From assembly GCA_007182875.1 (NCBI GenBank), contig AP019514.1, forward strand, positions 2,418,001 to 2,482,000: a stretch of DNA of 64,000 nucleotides, written 5' to 3'. The translations under genes and the position numbers were made by a program. Source of the stretch: Vreelandella sulfidaeris (GTDB lineage Bacteria > Pseudomonadota > Gammaproteobacteria > Pseudomonadales > Halomonadaceae). This document shows, piece by piece, positions 40,204 to 50,907 of the stretch. Position 1 is the first letter of the stretch. Every line of letters begins with the position of its first letter. The notes below the pieces were generated by a model, which was given only the letters and a program-made list of their open reading frames with translations, was not told the DNA's origin and did not search any database.

Positions 40204-40917
40204 AGCTCTCCTCCTTCGATGGTGGCGCCTACCATATCGCCGTTAATGCCATTAAACAGTCGCAACATGAACCAGCGCATCAGTACCACGAAAACAGTGG
40301 CGATTAGCACCATTACCACGACGCTGGGCGCCCACAGCGCAAACACCGCCAGTGGCAGCAGCGCAAACGCCACGTCCTGACCACTAAGCGATTGCTTCCA
40401 GCTCCATGCCAAACCCTTCGGCCGGGCGCAGGGGAGTCAGCACCAGTAATGCAACGCCTGTCCAGCGCCCTAGCGCGGGGACTATTAACAGCCACCACCA
40501 GGGTGCGTGATAAGCTAGTAATGCCCACAGCAGCACGGCCTTCCAGGCAAGCAGAAACACCAGCGCCAACATACCAAAGCTACCGATCTGCGGGTCCTTC
40601 ATGATCTCCCAACGGCGCGCTAACGGCTGGTTACTGCCCAACGCGTCGGCAATATCCATCACGCCATCCAAATGCAGCCCGCCCGAAAGCGCCACCCATA
40701 CGCTTAATATGGCCAGTGCGGTGATTGGTGCAGGAACGTTCTGCATGTATATCGCCAATAACCCTATCACGCCACCGATTAACAAACCCACCAACGGATA
40801 GGCGCGCACCGCCCAGCGCCGGGTTTCCGGTGTCCAGGGTGCTACTATTGGAATGGGTATCCGAGTCAGAAACTGTAGCGCTAATACCAGCCCAAACAAC
40901 GCATTTCTCAAACGCAC
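40140..40917 (-). CDS. cobS: Adenosylcobinamide-GDP ribazoletransferase, CobS/CobV (frame-broken)
   Basis: Integral membrane enzyme joining adenosylcobinamide-GDP and alpha-ribazole (phosphate) to give adenosylcobalamin (phosphate). It begins VRLRNALFGLVLALQFLTRIPIP (GTG start at 40917) and has WVALSGGLHLDGVMDIADAL, the conserved GGLHLDG/DxxDA motif, then EIMKDPQIGSFGMLALV. After a frame change near 40400 it ends in FNGINGDMVGATIEGGEL (GDxxGA motif). In the printed frame it is fused to CobU, but this may be an indel effect. Six to seven helices are evident. Confidence 0.88.
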
Positions 40918-41468
40918 ATCTCCCTTTCGCTCTTCTTCTTTCCATTCCACGGCACAGCCCGCGATCACCTCAACGACGGAATCGGCTTCCGCCGCCAGCC
41001 AGCGATGGGCGCGCTGAAGAAACGCCAGGTAGCGCCAGGTTTCGGCATCCGTAGGCGGTAACGCTTCATTGATATCATTGGAGACAATCACAAAATGCAT
41101 GCGACGCGATCGGGCATCAGAGAGTGCGTTTGCCAACAGCGCCAATCCCGCCTCTTCACTCAACTCACTGGCATACAGGACTTGACTGGCCCACAGGGTT
41201 AAGCAGTCGAGCAGAACGACACTGCCGTCCGGCACCTTGGCTATCGCTTGATCAATACGCAGCGGGGCTTCAATTGTTTTCCACTGAACGTTCTGCCACT
41301 GCTCATGCCTGGATTGACGATGGCGGGCCACTCGTTCGGCCATCTCGGCGTCGTAGACGTCGGCAGTGGCTAAGTAATAACAGGACGAACCGCCTGCTGC
41401 GCTCACTGCCCGCTGCTCGGCGATGTCGCTTTACCCGAACGCGCTCCGCCGCTAACGAAGACAATCAT
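40905..41468 (-). CDS. cobU: Adenosylcobinamide kinase/guanylyltransferase, CobU/CobP (frame-broken)
   Basis: Bifunctional enzyme phosphorylating and then GMP-activating adenosylcobinamide. From ATG 41468 it starts MIVFVSGGARSGK (P-loop), then after a frame change near 41425 CYYLATADVYDAEMAERVARHR, WKTIEAPLRI, VVLLDCLTLWASQVL (catalytic block) and FVIVSNDINEALPPTDAETWRYL. Unlike the usual CobU, which has VSNEVGxGIVP, this has SNDINEALPP. The printed frame runs into cobS via CAVEWKEEERKGDVRLRN; a TGA in the next frame near 40905 is the likely true stop. The start overlaps the decarboxylase end. Confidence 0.82.
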
Positions 41469-42567
41469 TTAGCACCTTTATCAAGCGTCGATTGGCGGGC
41501 TCGTCGCGCAGCGCCACCCGCAGCCATTCGCCATTAAGCCCGACAAAATTATGTGTATGGCGCACCAATACGCCCCGGCGCAGCAGCCGCTCAAACAGGA
41601 TGTCGCTGGTGATGCCCTGCCCTCGCTGTTCCCCCCCAGGGCGAAGCAGGAAAAAACACGCTTGGCTAGGCACTACCTCCAGGCCTAACTGAGTAAGCGC
41701 TTGCGCCATACGCGGTCGCTCAGTGGCCAGCCACCGCTGGGTGCGTCGGACAAACACAGCGTCTGCCAGTAGTGGCGCCACTAGTTCAGCCGCGAGGTGA
41801 TTAACGCTCCAGGGCGGTTGGTGGGCCTGTGCCGCTTGAACAGTCGCCGCATCCGCCAGCAGGTAGCCCAGCCGGAGACCTGGCAGGGTATAAAACTTGG
41901 TCATTGAGTGCAGCAGCATCAGATGCGGATAGCGCGCCAACAGCGGTGCCAACGAGCCCTGTTGTGGCGTTTCACCCACCGTATCACCCACCATGTCGAC
42001 AAAGGCTTCGTCGACCACAACGCAGCAACCAATTGCAGCGGTGTGCGCCAGTATTGTCTGCATCGCTGAGAGGTCGATGAGCGTGGCCGTGGGGTTATTG
42101 GGTCGGCAAAGGAACAGCACATCAACGTCGTTGAGTGATGCCAGTAGCGCATCAACATTCAAACTGAAGTGCGGTGCGGGCAGCGCAATCTCGCTGATCG
42201 AAAGCCGATGGGCGTGACAGGCACGGGCATACTCGCCAAAGCTTGGGTTGATAATCGCAGCTCGCTGGCCTGCATGCAGTGCGGCGGCGAGATAAATCGC
42301 CTCAGCACCACCGTTAGTTAGTAGCACCTGTTCGGGCTGAAGTTGGTGTTGAGCGGCGATCGCATGACAGGCAGCGTGATAGTCTGGTGCTGGATAGTGC
42401 TCAAGGCCCGCCAGTTGCTTCGTTAACCAATCGCGAACCCATGCGGGCGGCCCCAGTGGATTCAGGTTGGCGCTAAAATCTTCCAAGCGATGATCTGCTG
42501 GCAAACCAAAGTGCGCCAGGAGCGCCTTGGCTTGGCCACCGTGGCTAGGCCATGCATGTGTAATCAT
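41452..42567 (-). CDS. L-threonine-O-3-phosphate decarboxylase, CobC/CobD type
   Basis: Intact 371-residue PLP aminotransferase-fold enzyme, giving (R)-1-amino-2-propanol phosphate for the nucleotide loop. Family blocks: HGGQAKALLAHFG near the start, DFSANLNPLGPPAW, VLLTNGGAEAIYLAA, LFLCRPNNPTATLI, VVDEAFVDM, and the PLP lysine in LLHSMTKFYTLPGLRLGYLL. It is called cobC in Pseudomonas denitrificans and cobD in Salmonella; the symbol is left blank because of this clash. Its 3' end overlaps the cobU start by 17 bases. No frame change. Confidence 0.9.
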   Translation of the reverse strand: MITHAWPSHGGQAKALLAHFGLPADHRLEDFSANLNPLGPPAWVRDWLTKQLAGLEHYPAPDYHAACHAIAAQHQLQPEQVLLTNGGAEAIYLAAALHAGQRAAIINPSFGEYARACHAHRLSISEIALPAPHFSLNVDALLASLNDVDVLFLCRPNNPTATLIDLSAMQTILAHTAAIGCCVVVDEAFVDMVGDTVGETPQQGSLAPLLARYPHLMLLHSMTKFYTLPGLRLGYLLADAATVQAAQAHQPPWSVNHLAAELVAPLLADAVFVRRTQRWLATERPRMAQALTQLGLEVVPSQACFFLLRPGGEQRGQGITSDILFERLLRRGVLVRHTHNFVGLNGEWLRVALRDEPANRRLIKVLNDCLR

Positions 42568-42587
42568 AGACGCCTCGAGGCTGTATC

Positions 42588-42618
42588 TGAAAAACTAGCT
42601 GTGCTCACTGGTTTTTCA
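42588..42618. other. Stem-loop between cbiB and the decarboxylase gene
   Basis: TGAAAAAC (42588-42595) pairs with GTTTTTCA (42611-42618). On the minus strand it precedes the decarboxylase ATG and ends in a run of T residues, so it might be a weak attenuator; alternatively it is just an AT-rich hairpin in a 59-base gap. Confidence 0.3.
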
Positions 42619-42626
42619 AACAAAGC

Positions 42627-43619
42627 CTAAATAATGAATAGTAGCCCAGCTATCACGCCCACTGAGAGCAGCATAAACAACACCCAAGCGCCGTGCATTA
42701 AACGAATCGTGGCGTTGATATGGGCAACCCCAAGTATTTCCAATGGTTCACCCAGGGTAGCGCGATGAGAAGCCACGCCCTGATAAAAATTAGTCCCGCC
42801 TAGTTGCACACCCAACAACCTAGCTACCATGGCTTCCGGCCAACCGGCGTTGGGGCTGGGATGCCGTGGGGCATCGCGGCAGGTGTCGTGCAGTGCACCT
42901 TTCCAGCGCAATCTTAGAATACCTAAAACATTCATTAGCAGGCCGGCGAGCCATAGACACAACGCGGTTAAGCGTGCCGGTAACCAGTTGGCTACATCGT
43001 CCAGCTTGGCGGAGGCAAAACCAAAATCAGCATAGCGTTGGTTTTGGTAGCCGACCATCGAATCCAGGGTATTCACTGCTTTATACGCCAGCGCCAGCGG
43101 TGCCCCGCCAATCAGGGCAAAAAACAGCGGCGCAGTGATACCGTCCACGGTGTTTTCCGCGACGGTTTCCACCGTACCGCGGGTGATTTCTGCTTCGTCC
43201 AAGCTATGGGTGTCGCGACCGACAATCATTCCCAGCGCTTTTCGCGCAGCGGTTAAATCGCCCATGCTCAGCGGCTTTACCACAGCACGGGCCGCATCGC
43301 CCAAGCCTTTAATCGCCAGTGTCGTGGAAAGCAGCCAAAGTTCTGCAATAAGCGCCAGCCCGGGGTGCAACTGCATCAGTACTAAAAGCAACAGCCAGCT
43401 AATACCCCATACGCCACCGACCACGATGAGCGCTAGCAGCGCGCCGCTCCATCTTCGCTGCTGCGCCGTACCGCGATTCCATAGCCGTTCAAAACTGCTG
43501 ATAAAGCGGCCCATTATCACCACCGGGTGCGGCAGAGCGCGCGGGTCGCCAACGATTAAATCAATCGCGATCGCCAGTGCGATCAGCGTTATCCCACCTA
43601 ACGTGGCACCAACAATCAT
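42627..43619 (-). CDS. cbiB: Adenosylcobinamide-phosphate synthase, CbiB/CobD
   Basis: Intact 330-residue membrane protein attaching aminopropanol (phosphate) to adenosylcobyric acid. Family signature IDLIVGDPRALPHPVVIMGRFI near the N-terminus, LGMIVGRDTHSLDEAEITRGTVETVAENTVDG (the ExxAEN block, shortened), LALAYKAVNTLDSMVGYQNQRY with FGFASAKLDDVANWLPARLT, and ending TNFYQGVASHRATLG. About five membrane helices. It overlaps cobT by ATGA and is followed by the decarboxylase gene that makes its substrate. Confidence 0.94.
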   Translation of the reverse strand: MIVGATLGGITLIALAIAIDLIVGDPRALPHPVVIMGRFISSFERLWNRGTAQQRRWSGALLALIVVGGVWGISWLLLLVLMQLHPGLALIAELWLLSTTLAIKGLGDAARAVVKPLSMGDLTAARKALGMIVGRDTHSLDEAEITRGTVETVAENTVDGITAPLFFALIGGAPLALAYKAVNTLDSMVGYQNQRYADFGFASAKLDDVANWLPARLTALCLWLAGLLMNVLGILRLRWKGALHDTCRDAPRHPSPNAGWPEAMVARLLGVQLGGTNFYQGVASHRATLGEPLEILGVAHINATIRLMHGAWVLFMLLSVGVIAGLLFII

Positions 43620-44664
43620 GCCCTCGCCTTGTCACTAACGCCTGCTGAATCAAAGGTGGCCATTTCCGCTATCATCGCTGCCGCTGATTGAAGCAAGGGA
43701 TAAGCCAGCACGGCGCCGCTGCCCTCGCCTAGCCGCATGCCCAGGTCCAGCAGCGGCTTCGCATCGAGGGCACGTAGCGCCACCTCGTGTCCGGGTTCTT
43801 GGGAGCGATGGCCAAAAATCAAATAACCGCGCACGGCTGGACAGATTCGACAGGCGGTTAATGCAGCGACGGTGGCAATAAAGCCATCCACAATGGTCGG
43901 CAATCGATGCGCGGCAGCGGCTAAATACGCACCGGTCATGGCGGCAATTTCCAGCCCGCCTAGCTTGGCAAGCACTTCCAAAGGATCCTGTGGGTCAGCA
44001 TTGCGTGCGGCTATGGCGCGTTCGATTACTGCCACTTTGTGGGTTAATTGCTGCTGATGAATACCGGTTCCCACGCCCGCTAAGCTCGCCACCGACTCGC
44101 CGGTTAATACCGCCAGCATTGCGCTACTGGCGGTAGTATTGGCAATGCCCATCTCTCCGACCATGATGCACTTTGCCCCCGTTTTTTTTGCCCGCTCAAC
44201 CGCTGCCACACCGACGTTAACAGCCTCTAACGCTTGCTCAGGCTGCATCGCATCCGCTACCACCATATTAGCGGTACCGCGGCATACCTTGGCATTGACC
44301 ACACCAGCAGCCGTAATATCGCTCGCCACGCCGACATCCACGACTTCAATACGCGCGCCAATCTGACGAGCAAAACATTAATCGCCGCGCCACCCTGAGC
44401 AAAGTTCGCCACCATCTGGGCGGTCACCGCTTGCGGAAAGGCAGAAACGCCCTCAGCGGCAACCCCATGATCGGCGGCAAAGACGATCACGGCCGGTGGT
44501 GTAATGCTGGGCTTAAGTTCCCCGGTAATGGCGCACAGCTGTGCGGCTAACTCTTCCAATGCGCCCAAGCTACCTGGCGGTTTGGTCAATGTATCCAAAT
44601 AACGACGCGCTTCTTCACCCGCATGTAAATCAACTGACTGAATGTGGTCAACAATGGCGTGCAT
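43616..44664 (-). CDS. cobT: Nicotinate-nucleotide-dimethylbenzimidazole phosphoribosyltransferase, CobT (frame-broken)
   Basis: Makes alpha-ribazole 5'-phosphate from DMB and NaMN. From ATG 44664 it begins [13 protein letters not shown], then [40 protein letters not shown] and [11 protein letters not shown]. After a frame change near 44375 the protein has [65 protein letters not shown] and [20 protein letters not shown], with the catalytic Glu in the GEGSGA motif. It is the first gene of the late cob cluster (minus strand). An ATG at 44691 is a less likely start. Confidence 0.93.
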
Positions 44665-44892
44665 GCAGGCTCCGGCTTGGTGAATTGACAATAAAGGTTA
44701 AACATGGCGCGCAAAATGGTAGCAAAAGCCTGAGTGCTATACTTGCTATTTCCTTGGTGGCTCTACCAAGCTGTTGGGGTCTTGAGGTTTCACGCTCGTA
44801 GCTGCGTGACGTATTCGCCAGCCCACATTCGGGTAAGAAAACTACAAATGCGGTTTTTATTGCCGTAAAGTCTCTTATATCGACGCTAAAAA

Positions 44893-44907
44893 TGTAAAAT
44901 AACTACA
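44893..44907 (+). promoter_or_regulatory. HexR-like operator before edd
   Basis: TGTAAAATAACTACA has the TGTA...TACA half-sites of HexR operators and matches the gammaproteobacterial consensus (TGTARTWWWAYTACA) with one mismatch. It lies 35 bases before the edd start, where a KDPG-responsive repressor would act. Found by eye; the two perfect half-sites of the zwf site support it. Confidence 0.6.
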
Positions 44908-44941
44908 TGCCACACACCGTCTCTATCATGCAGAGGTCCCT

Positions 44942-46796
44942 ATGCCGAGCTCAACACCTGCTACTTTAAACCCCACCGTTGCTGAGGTTACCCAGCGTAT
45001 TCGTGACCGCTCGAGACAACGGCGTGCTCTATATGAAGCCCATATGGCTGCCCAGCATAAACAAGGCGTACATCGTGGCGAACTTTCCTGCGGCAACCTG
45101 GCGCACGGCTTTGCAGGTTGCGACGTGCCTACCGATAAGGGCCGACTTAAGTTAACCAATAGCGCGAACTTGGGTATCGTATCGTCCTACAACGATATGC
45201 TTTCAGCCCACCGGCCCTTTGAAGATTACCCTGCTGCGATTAAAGAAGCCGCACGCGGCATGGGCTCAACCGCTCAGTTTGCCGGTGGTGTACCCGCCAT
45301 GTGCGATGGGGTGACTCAAGGCCAGCCGGGCATGGAGCTATCTCTTTCTCCCGCGATGTGATCGCCATGGCGACAGCAGTGGCACTTTCCCATAATATGT
45401 TTGATGCCGCTCTGTATTTAGGTATCTGCGATAAAATCGTGCCTGGGCTGTTCATTGGCGCGGCCCGCTTCGGCCATCTACCCGCCATATTTGTGCCCGG
45501 CGGCCCAATGACGACTGGGCTGCCCAACGACGAAAAAAGCACGTGTTCGTCAGCTTTACGCAGAAGGCAAAGCCGGTCGTGAAGAACTACTGGAGGCTGA
45601 ATCCCAGTCTTATCACAGCCCCGGCACCTGCACGTTCTACGGCACCGCCAACTCTAACCAGTTGATGATGGAGATGATGGGGCTGCATTTACCTGGCGCC
45701 TCCTTTGTGAACCCCGGTACTCCCCTACGCGACGCGCTCACCCGTTACGCAACCGAACAAGCTATTCGTAATACCGAGCAAAGTGGCAATTATCGCCCAT
45801 TCTACAAACAGATTGATGAGCGTGCGATCGTTAACGCCATTGTCGGTTTGTTGGCCTCAGGCGGTTCTACCAATCATACCTTGCACTTGGTTGCCATGGC
45901 GGCAGCAGCAGGGATTACCATTAACTGGGACGACTTCACCGACCTTTCAGCCGTTGTGCCCAGCATGACCCGCATTTACCCCAATGGCCAAGCGGATGTT
46001 AACCACTTCCAGGCAGCTGGCGGCATGAGCCTGCTCATTCGTGAGCTACTTGAAGCAGGGCTAATGCATGCGGATATTCCTACCGTATTTGGCACTGATA
46101 TGACCGCCTATACCCAGGAGCCTTTCCTTGAAGAGGGTAAGCTCATATGGAAAGAAGGCCCGACGACCAGTCACGATTCAGACGTACTGCGTCCGGTTAG
46201 TAACCCCTTCTCCCCCCACCGGCGGCCTTACCGTGCTTGACGGCAACCTTGGCCGTGGCGTGATCAAAATCTCGGCGGTTAAGCAGGCTCATCGGATTGT
46301 TGAAGCGCCGGTTAAACTGTTTGATGACCAAAATCAGGTAAAAGCGGCGTTTGAATCCGGCCAGCTTGATCGTGATGTTATCGTTGTCGTTCGGTTCCAA
46401 GGCCCCAAGGCCAACGGCATGCCCGAACTCCATAAGCTCACTCCGTTTTTGGGCGTACTCCAGGACCGTGGCTACAAAGTTGCCCTGGTAACCGACGGGC
46501 GCATGTCCGGCGCATCGGGCAAGGTACCTGCCGCCATCCACGTCACGCCAGAAGCCGTTGATCGCGGACCACTATCGAAACTCCAAGATGGCGATATCGT
46601 GCGCCTTGATGCCGAGAGCGGCGAACTTAACGTGCTCATGGACGCAGCTACGCTTGAAGCGCGCCCTTGCGCGCATATTAGCCTTGAACATAACCACTTC
46701 GGCATGGGGCGTGAGCTCTTTGGCGGCTTCCGCCACTTAGCCACTAAGGCTGAAGAGGGGCGGGTGTATTTGGCGGTTTCGAAGCGGAAGTGCTAG
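44942..46796 (+). CDS. edd: 6-phosphogluconate dehydratase, Edd (frame-broken)
   Basis: First committed enzyme of the Entner-Doudoroff route (6-phosphogluconate to KDPG), IlvD/Edd family with an Fe-S cluster. Blocks: [11 protein letters not shown] (cluster Cys), [87 protein letters not shown] (cluster Cys), [18 protein letters not shown] and [20 protein letters not shown]. Frame changes near 45355, 45540 and 46215. The end is uncertain: the frame of glk is open back through [12 protein letters not shown], so the stop at 46796 may be an indel effect. First gene of an edd-glk-fructokinase set. Confidence 0.93.
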
Positions 46797-46831
46797 CGCG
46801 GGAGCTCGAAAAAATTGAGCAGGGAGGACCA

Positions 46832-47796
46832 ATGAGCCGACCGGCCCTCATTGGCGATATTGGCGGCACCAATGCACGCCTGGCGCTAGTAACGCCAGGC
46901 GAAATCACGCCGCACGATATTATTAATCTACCCTGTGCTGACTATCCCGGCGTTATCGAAGCGGTTCATGACTATCTGGAACGCGTAGGCGCCACGGGCG
47001 CAAACGCGCCCCAAGAGGCTTGTTTAGCCTTCGCCTGTCCCGTTCATGCTGAGCGGGTCAAAATGACCAACAACCACTGGGCGTTTTCAAAAGTGATGTT
47101 CGGCAGACGCTGAATCTGTCGCTTTTAAGGTCATTAATGACTTCACCGCCCAGGCGCTGGGCGTTCCTCATGTTGCTGCCAGTGAATTGGTCGAAGTCCA
47201 GCCGGGCAAGAGCCAAGCGCACGCCACGCGCCTTGTCATCGGGCCTGGCACGGGGCTAGGCGTTGCCGGCGTATTTCCCGGTCAGCGAGCTTGGATTCCG
47301 CTTCCACCGAAGGCGGCCATGTCACCTTCGCACCGACAGATGATACCGAGCGGGCGATTGTGGATGTATTTAAACAACGCCACACACGCATCAGTGTAGA
47401 GCGCATATTATGCGGTCAGGGTATAGTAGAGCTTTACCAAGCCTACTGCAGTTTTGAAGGCACTGAGCCACGTTTTACGCACCCAGCGGAAGTCACACAA
47501 GCAGCTAACGAAGGCGACCGACTAGCCACTGCTGCCCTACTACGCTTTCTAAAAATTCTTGGCGATGTGTGCGGCGACGCCACTTTAACCATGGGCGCCC
47601 GCGGCGGCGTTTACCTATGTGGCGGCATACTACCGCGCCTACTGGACTGGCTGCCAAAAGCGAACTGCGCGCCGCTTTTAGCAATAAAGGCCGTATGGGC
47701 ACCTACAACAACGACATCCCTATTTGGGTGGTTACCGCCCCCTGGACCGGCTTATTAGGCGCCGCCGAAGCGCTGCATAACGAAGAAGTTTTCTAA
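46832..47796 (+). CDS. glk: Glucokinase (frame-broken)
   Basis: ATP-dependent glucokinase of the bacterial Glk (ROK-independent) family, about 320 residues. It starts MSRPALIGDIGGTNARLALV with the phosphate-1 motif; then LAFACPV, DRVKMTNNHW-like ERVKMTNNHWAFS, KVINDFTAQALGVP, VIGPGTGLGVAGV, STEGGHVTFAP and ERILCGQGIVELYQAY. Frame changes near 47092, 47292 and 47655. The start at 46832 follows GGGAGG. It supplies glucose 6-phosphate to zwf/pgl/edd and shares the HexR-like controlled edd transcript. Confidence 0.9.
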
Positions 47797-47819
47797 CAAT
47801 ATCAATAAAGGAGCGACGG

Positions 47820-48765
47820 ATGACTCCAGTCATCGCATTTGGGGAGGCACTGGTTGATATGCTCTCCAGCCGTTTAGGGCAGCAACCAATGACCAGGAAA
47901 CCTTTACGCCCTATGCGGGCGGGGCGCCTGCCAATGTGGCGGTCGCCTGTGCCCGCTTTGGGGGTGCCTAGCCAGTTCCTTGGTATGGTGGGCGACGATA
48001 CGTTCGGACACTTTATCGTGCGCGAACTCGACAGCCACGGCGTAGATACCAGTGGCGTGGTCTACACTCAGCAATCACGCACCGCACTGGCGTTTGTTTC
48101 CCGTGATACACACGGTGAGCGCACCTTTGACTTTTACCGGCCACCCGCGGCTGATTTACTTTATCGCCTCGAGCATTTACCCCAGGGCGTATTTGAGAAT
48201 CCTGCCATTTTACATCTATGCAGCAATAGCCTGACCGACCCAGAGATCGCCGACGTTACCCTGGCGATGGCCACCATGGCCAAACGGGCAGGCTGCTTGG
48301 TCAGCGTAGACGCTAATCTGCGTCATAACCTTTGGCCGAGTAGAGAAGCGGATACCCACTTGGTAACGCAACTGCTGGACAGCGCGGAGCTGCTCAAACT
48401 TTCCCTGGAAGAGCTTGACTACTTACGTGCCGATCATCCCGCAGAAGCCTGGCTTTCAGAACGGTTGGCATCGGGGTTAAGGTCATTCTGATCACCGACG
48501 GCCCCAATGACGTCGTGCTTAAAGGCGTCGGAATCGACCAGCGCATTGCACCACCAAACGTTGAAGCCGTAGACACCACGGCCGGGGCGACGCCTTTATT
48601 GGTGGATTGCTGGCTGAGCTCTCGGCCCATGGCATCAATGAAAACTGGCAAAACGATAACGCCTTTCTACACCGCGCCGTTGATACTGCTTGCCGCTGTG
48701 GTGCCCACGCAGTCACCCGGCCCGGCGCGTACGCGGCGTTGCCAACGCGGGCTGATATTACCTAA
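47820..48765 (+). CDS. PfkB-family sugar kinase, fructokinase-like (frame-broken)
   Basis: Ribokinase/PfkB-fold kinase. It opens MTPVIAFGEALVDMLSSRLG, and after frame changes near 47890-47960 has GGAPANVAVACARFG and FLGMVGDDTFGHFIVREL. Later come HLCSNSLTDPEIADVTLAM, VSVDANLRHNLWP and KLSLEELDYLRA. The C-terminal PfkB signature AVDTTAGGDAF (TGAGD-like, with the catalytic Asp) is restored over a change near 48590. Fructokinase is the likeliest role; a 2-keto-3-deoxygluconate kinase cannot be excluded. It follows glk by 23 bases in the same operon. Confidence 0.82.
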
Positions 48766-48791
48766 CCAACAGAAAGCAGAGTATTAACAAT

Positions 48792-48822
48792 ATGGCGCGC
48801 CTCAAAAGGCACGCCATTTTTT
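48792..48822 (+). terminator. Intrinsic terminator after the edd-glk-kinase operon
   Basis: ATGGCG-GCCT pairs with AGGC-CGCCAT around CAAA, followed by a run of T. This is a standard Rho-independent terminator just after the stop of the kinase gene. Confidence 0.85.
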
Positions 48823-48909
48823 ATGTCTCCGTTAAGGGTTGCTATGCTTCATGGGGGTTTCTATACGCGAATTCTATTCGTACTTATGTCTAAAGCTGTT
48901 GGCTTGTGC

Positions 48910-48924
48910 AAATGTCAGACATTT
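48910..48924. promoter_or_regulatory. Palindromic operator candidate before the GntR gene
   Basis: AAATGTCAGACATTT is a 15-base palindrome (perfect apart from the central base) 40 bases before the GntR-type regulator. Almost the same sequence recurs at 55318-55332 before the symporter gene, which suggests a shared operator. The likeliest binder is the adjacent FadR/GntR regulator. Confidence 0.6.
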
Positions 48925-48963
48925 AATAGACTGAGTTCAATAACGTCTATTACGAGACACACC

Positions 48964-49687
48964 ATGACATTGGACGCCCTGCCGCCCCATCAAGGGGGCG
49001 CTGAACATTTAGCGCGTTTACTCGCCCAAGCGCTACTAGCAGGCCACTGGCAGCCGGGGGACACCTTCCCTCGTGAATTGGATATCAGCCGACACTTTGC
49101 GGTTAGCCGCAATCAGGTCCGTAACGCACTGACCAGCCTCACCGCCGCGGGATTATTAGAGCGTACGGCGGGCCGCGGCACGTTGGTTCGCGAGATAGGA
49201 GACTGGCACCTGCTCGACCCACTCATGAGCGAGTGGATGACGGGCCTGGTTAACCTTGATCCCTCAGCTGGTACGGGAGATTTACGCTTTTCGCTACTCC
49301 GCCGAGCCGGTAGTGGCGGGGCTGGCGGCACTGGCAGCTCAAGCTGAGGACATTGACCAGTTGGAGAATGCTTTTGCGGGCATGCAAAGCACCGCTGGCA
49401 GTGTTGATTCGCGTGCCGAGCATGCTGAGTACGACGTTGCTTTTCATGATGCCGCCTACCGGGCCAGCCACAATCTTGTCTGGCGGCAAATGGGGCATTT
49501 ACTCCGCCCTTCCATCATGGCGCTGGTACACCGTTCGCAGCACCGCACCGACACATTAGACGACAGCCTAGCCCGCCACCGTCAAGTGCTTGAAGCCATA
49601 CGCAACCGCGATGTCAACGCAGCTGAAAATGCCGCCCGGGAAGTATTGCGCCGCACCGCCACCGACCTTGGCATCGTTAGTCAATAA
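48964..49687 (+). CDS. GntR/FadR-family regulator, DgoR-like (frame-broken)
   Basis: Transcription factor of the FadR (FCD) branch of GntR. The winged helix starts GGAEHLARLLAQALLAGHWQPGDTFP, with the recognition helix in FAVSRNQVRNALTSLTAAGLL and the wing RTAGRGTLVRE. After a frame change near 49260 the FCD effector domain reads LVREIYAFRYSAEPVVAGLAAL, FHDAAYRASHNLVWRQMGHL and ARHRQVLEAIRNRDVNAAENAA, where the metal-binding Asp and His residues lie. Placed before dgoD, it probably senses galactonate or KDPGal and represses the dgo genes. The start at 48964 gives a short N-terminus. Confidence 0.85.
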
Positions 49688-49704
49688 TAGAAGGATGACC
49701 GAAT

Positions 49705-50850
49705 ATGAAAATCACCCAACTTAAGACTTGGCAAGTTCCCCCGCGTTGGCTGTTCCTCAAGATCGAAACCGACGAAGGCTGCTACGGCTGGGGCGAGCCG
49801 GTCATTGAAGGCCGTGCCGCCACCGTTGAAGCTGCCGTACACGAGCTTTCCGACTACCTGATCGGCCAGGATCCTCACCGCATCGAACATCTATGGAACA
49901 TCATGTATCGCGCCGGTTTTTATCGCGGTGGGCCCATTCTAATGAGCGCCATTGCCGGTATCGATCAAGCGCTGTGGGATCTTAAAGGTCGCGACCTGGG
50001 CGTGCCCGTTCATCAACTATTAGGCGGTGCCGTGCGCGACAAAATGCGCATGTATGCCTGGACGGTGGCGACCGCCCAAGCGACGTCGGCGCTGGCGCCA
50101 AAGCGTTGGTCGAGAAAGGTTTTACCGCCTTCAAAATGAACGGCACGCCTGAGATGCAAATCGTCGACTCACACCGTAAGGTCGATGAAGCTGTGGCTCG
50201 TGTAGCGGAAGCCCGCAACGCGGTGGGTCCTGATGTGGGTATTGGCATCGACTTTCATGGTCGTGTGCACCGTCCAATGGCCAGCGCTGCTGCGCGAGCT
50301 AGAACCCTTCCACCCGATGTTTGTAGAAGAGCCGGTCGCCCCCGAGCACTTGCCCTGCTTGAAAGACATTGCCGGTGGTTTAGGCTACCCGCTGGCCACC
50401 GGCGAGCGGCTACATACACGCTTTCAGTTTCGCGACCTGCTAGCCGACGGCATGATCGATATTATTCAGCCGGATATCTCTCACTGTGGCGGTATCAGTG
50501 AAGGCCTCAAGATCGCTGCCCTGGCATCCGCCTACGATGTCGCCCTGGCGCCTCACTGCCCGCTTGGCCCATTGACCTTAGCGGCTTCGTTACAGCTGGA
50601 CGCGGTCAGCCACAACGCTTTTATACAAGAACAAAGCATGGGCATTCACTATAACCAGGGCAACGATGTACTCGACTACTTGGTCGATAAGTCAGCACTC
50701 GCCATTGAAGACGGCTTCTGCGCCATTCCCCAAGGCCCTGGGCTTGGCGTTGAGATCAACGAAGAATTCGTTGAAGAACGCGCCAAAGTGGGCCACCGCT
50801 GGCGTAATCCGGTCTGGGCTCACGAAGACGGCTCTGTTGCGGAATGGTAA
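49705..50850 (+). CDS. dgoD: D-galactonate dehydratase, DgoD (frame-broken)
   Basis: Enolase-superfamily enzyme (MR subgroup) dehydrating D-galactonate to 2-keto-3-deoxygalactonate. It begins [25 protein letters not shown] and continues [20 protein letters not shown] and [29 protein letters not shown]. Frame changes near 50085 and 50275 are bridged by the metal-binding segment FHGRVHRPM. Then [10 protein letters not shown] (Glu ligand), [16 protein letters not shown] (Glu ligand), [14 protein letters not shown] and [18 protein letters not shown] with the catalytic His. These match DgoD well. Confidence 0.92.
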
Positions 50851-50879
50851 GCCACGCGATCAATCTTGAGAGCAAGCCG

Positions 50880-50907
50880 ATGAGTACAAGCCCATGAGTA
50901 CAAACAA
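50880..50907 (+). repeat. Short tandem duplication at the dgoK start
   Basis: ATGAGTACAAGCCC is followed immediately by ATGAGTACAAAC, so the dgoK start codon region is duplicated. The first copy has a stop after a few codons in its own frame. Confidence 0.6.
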
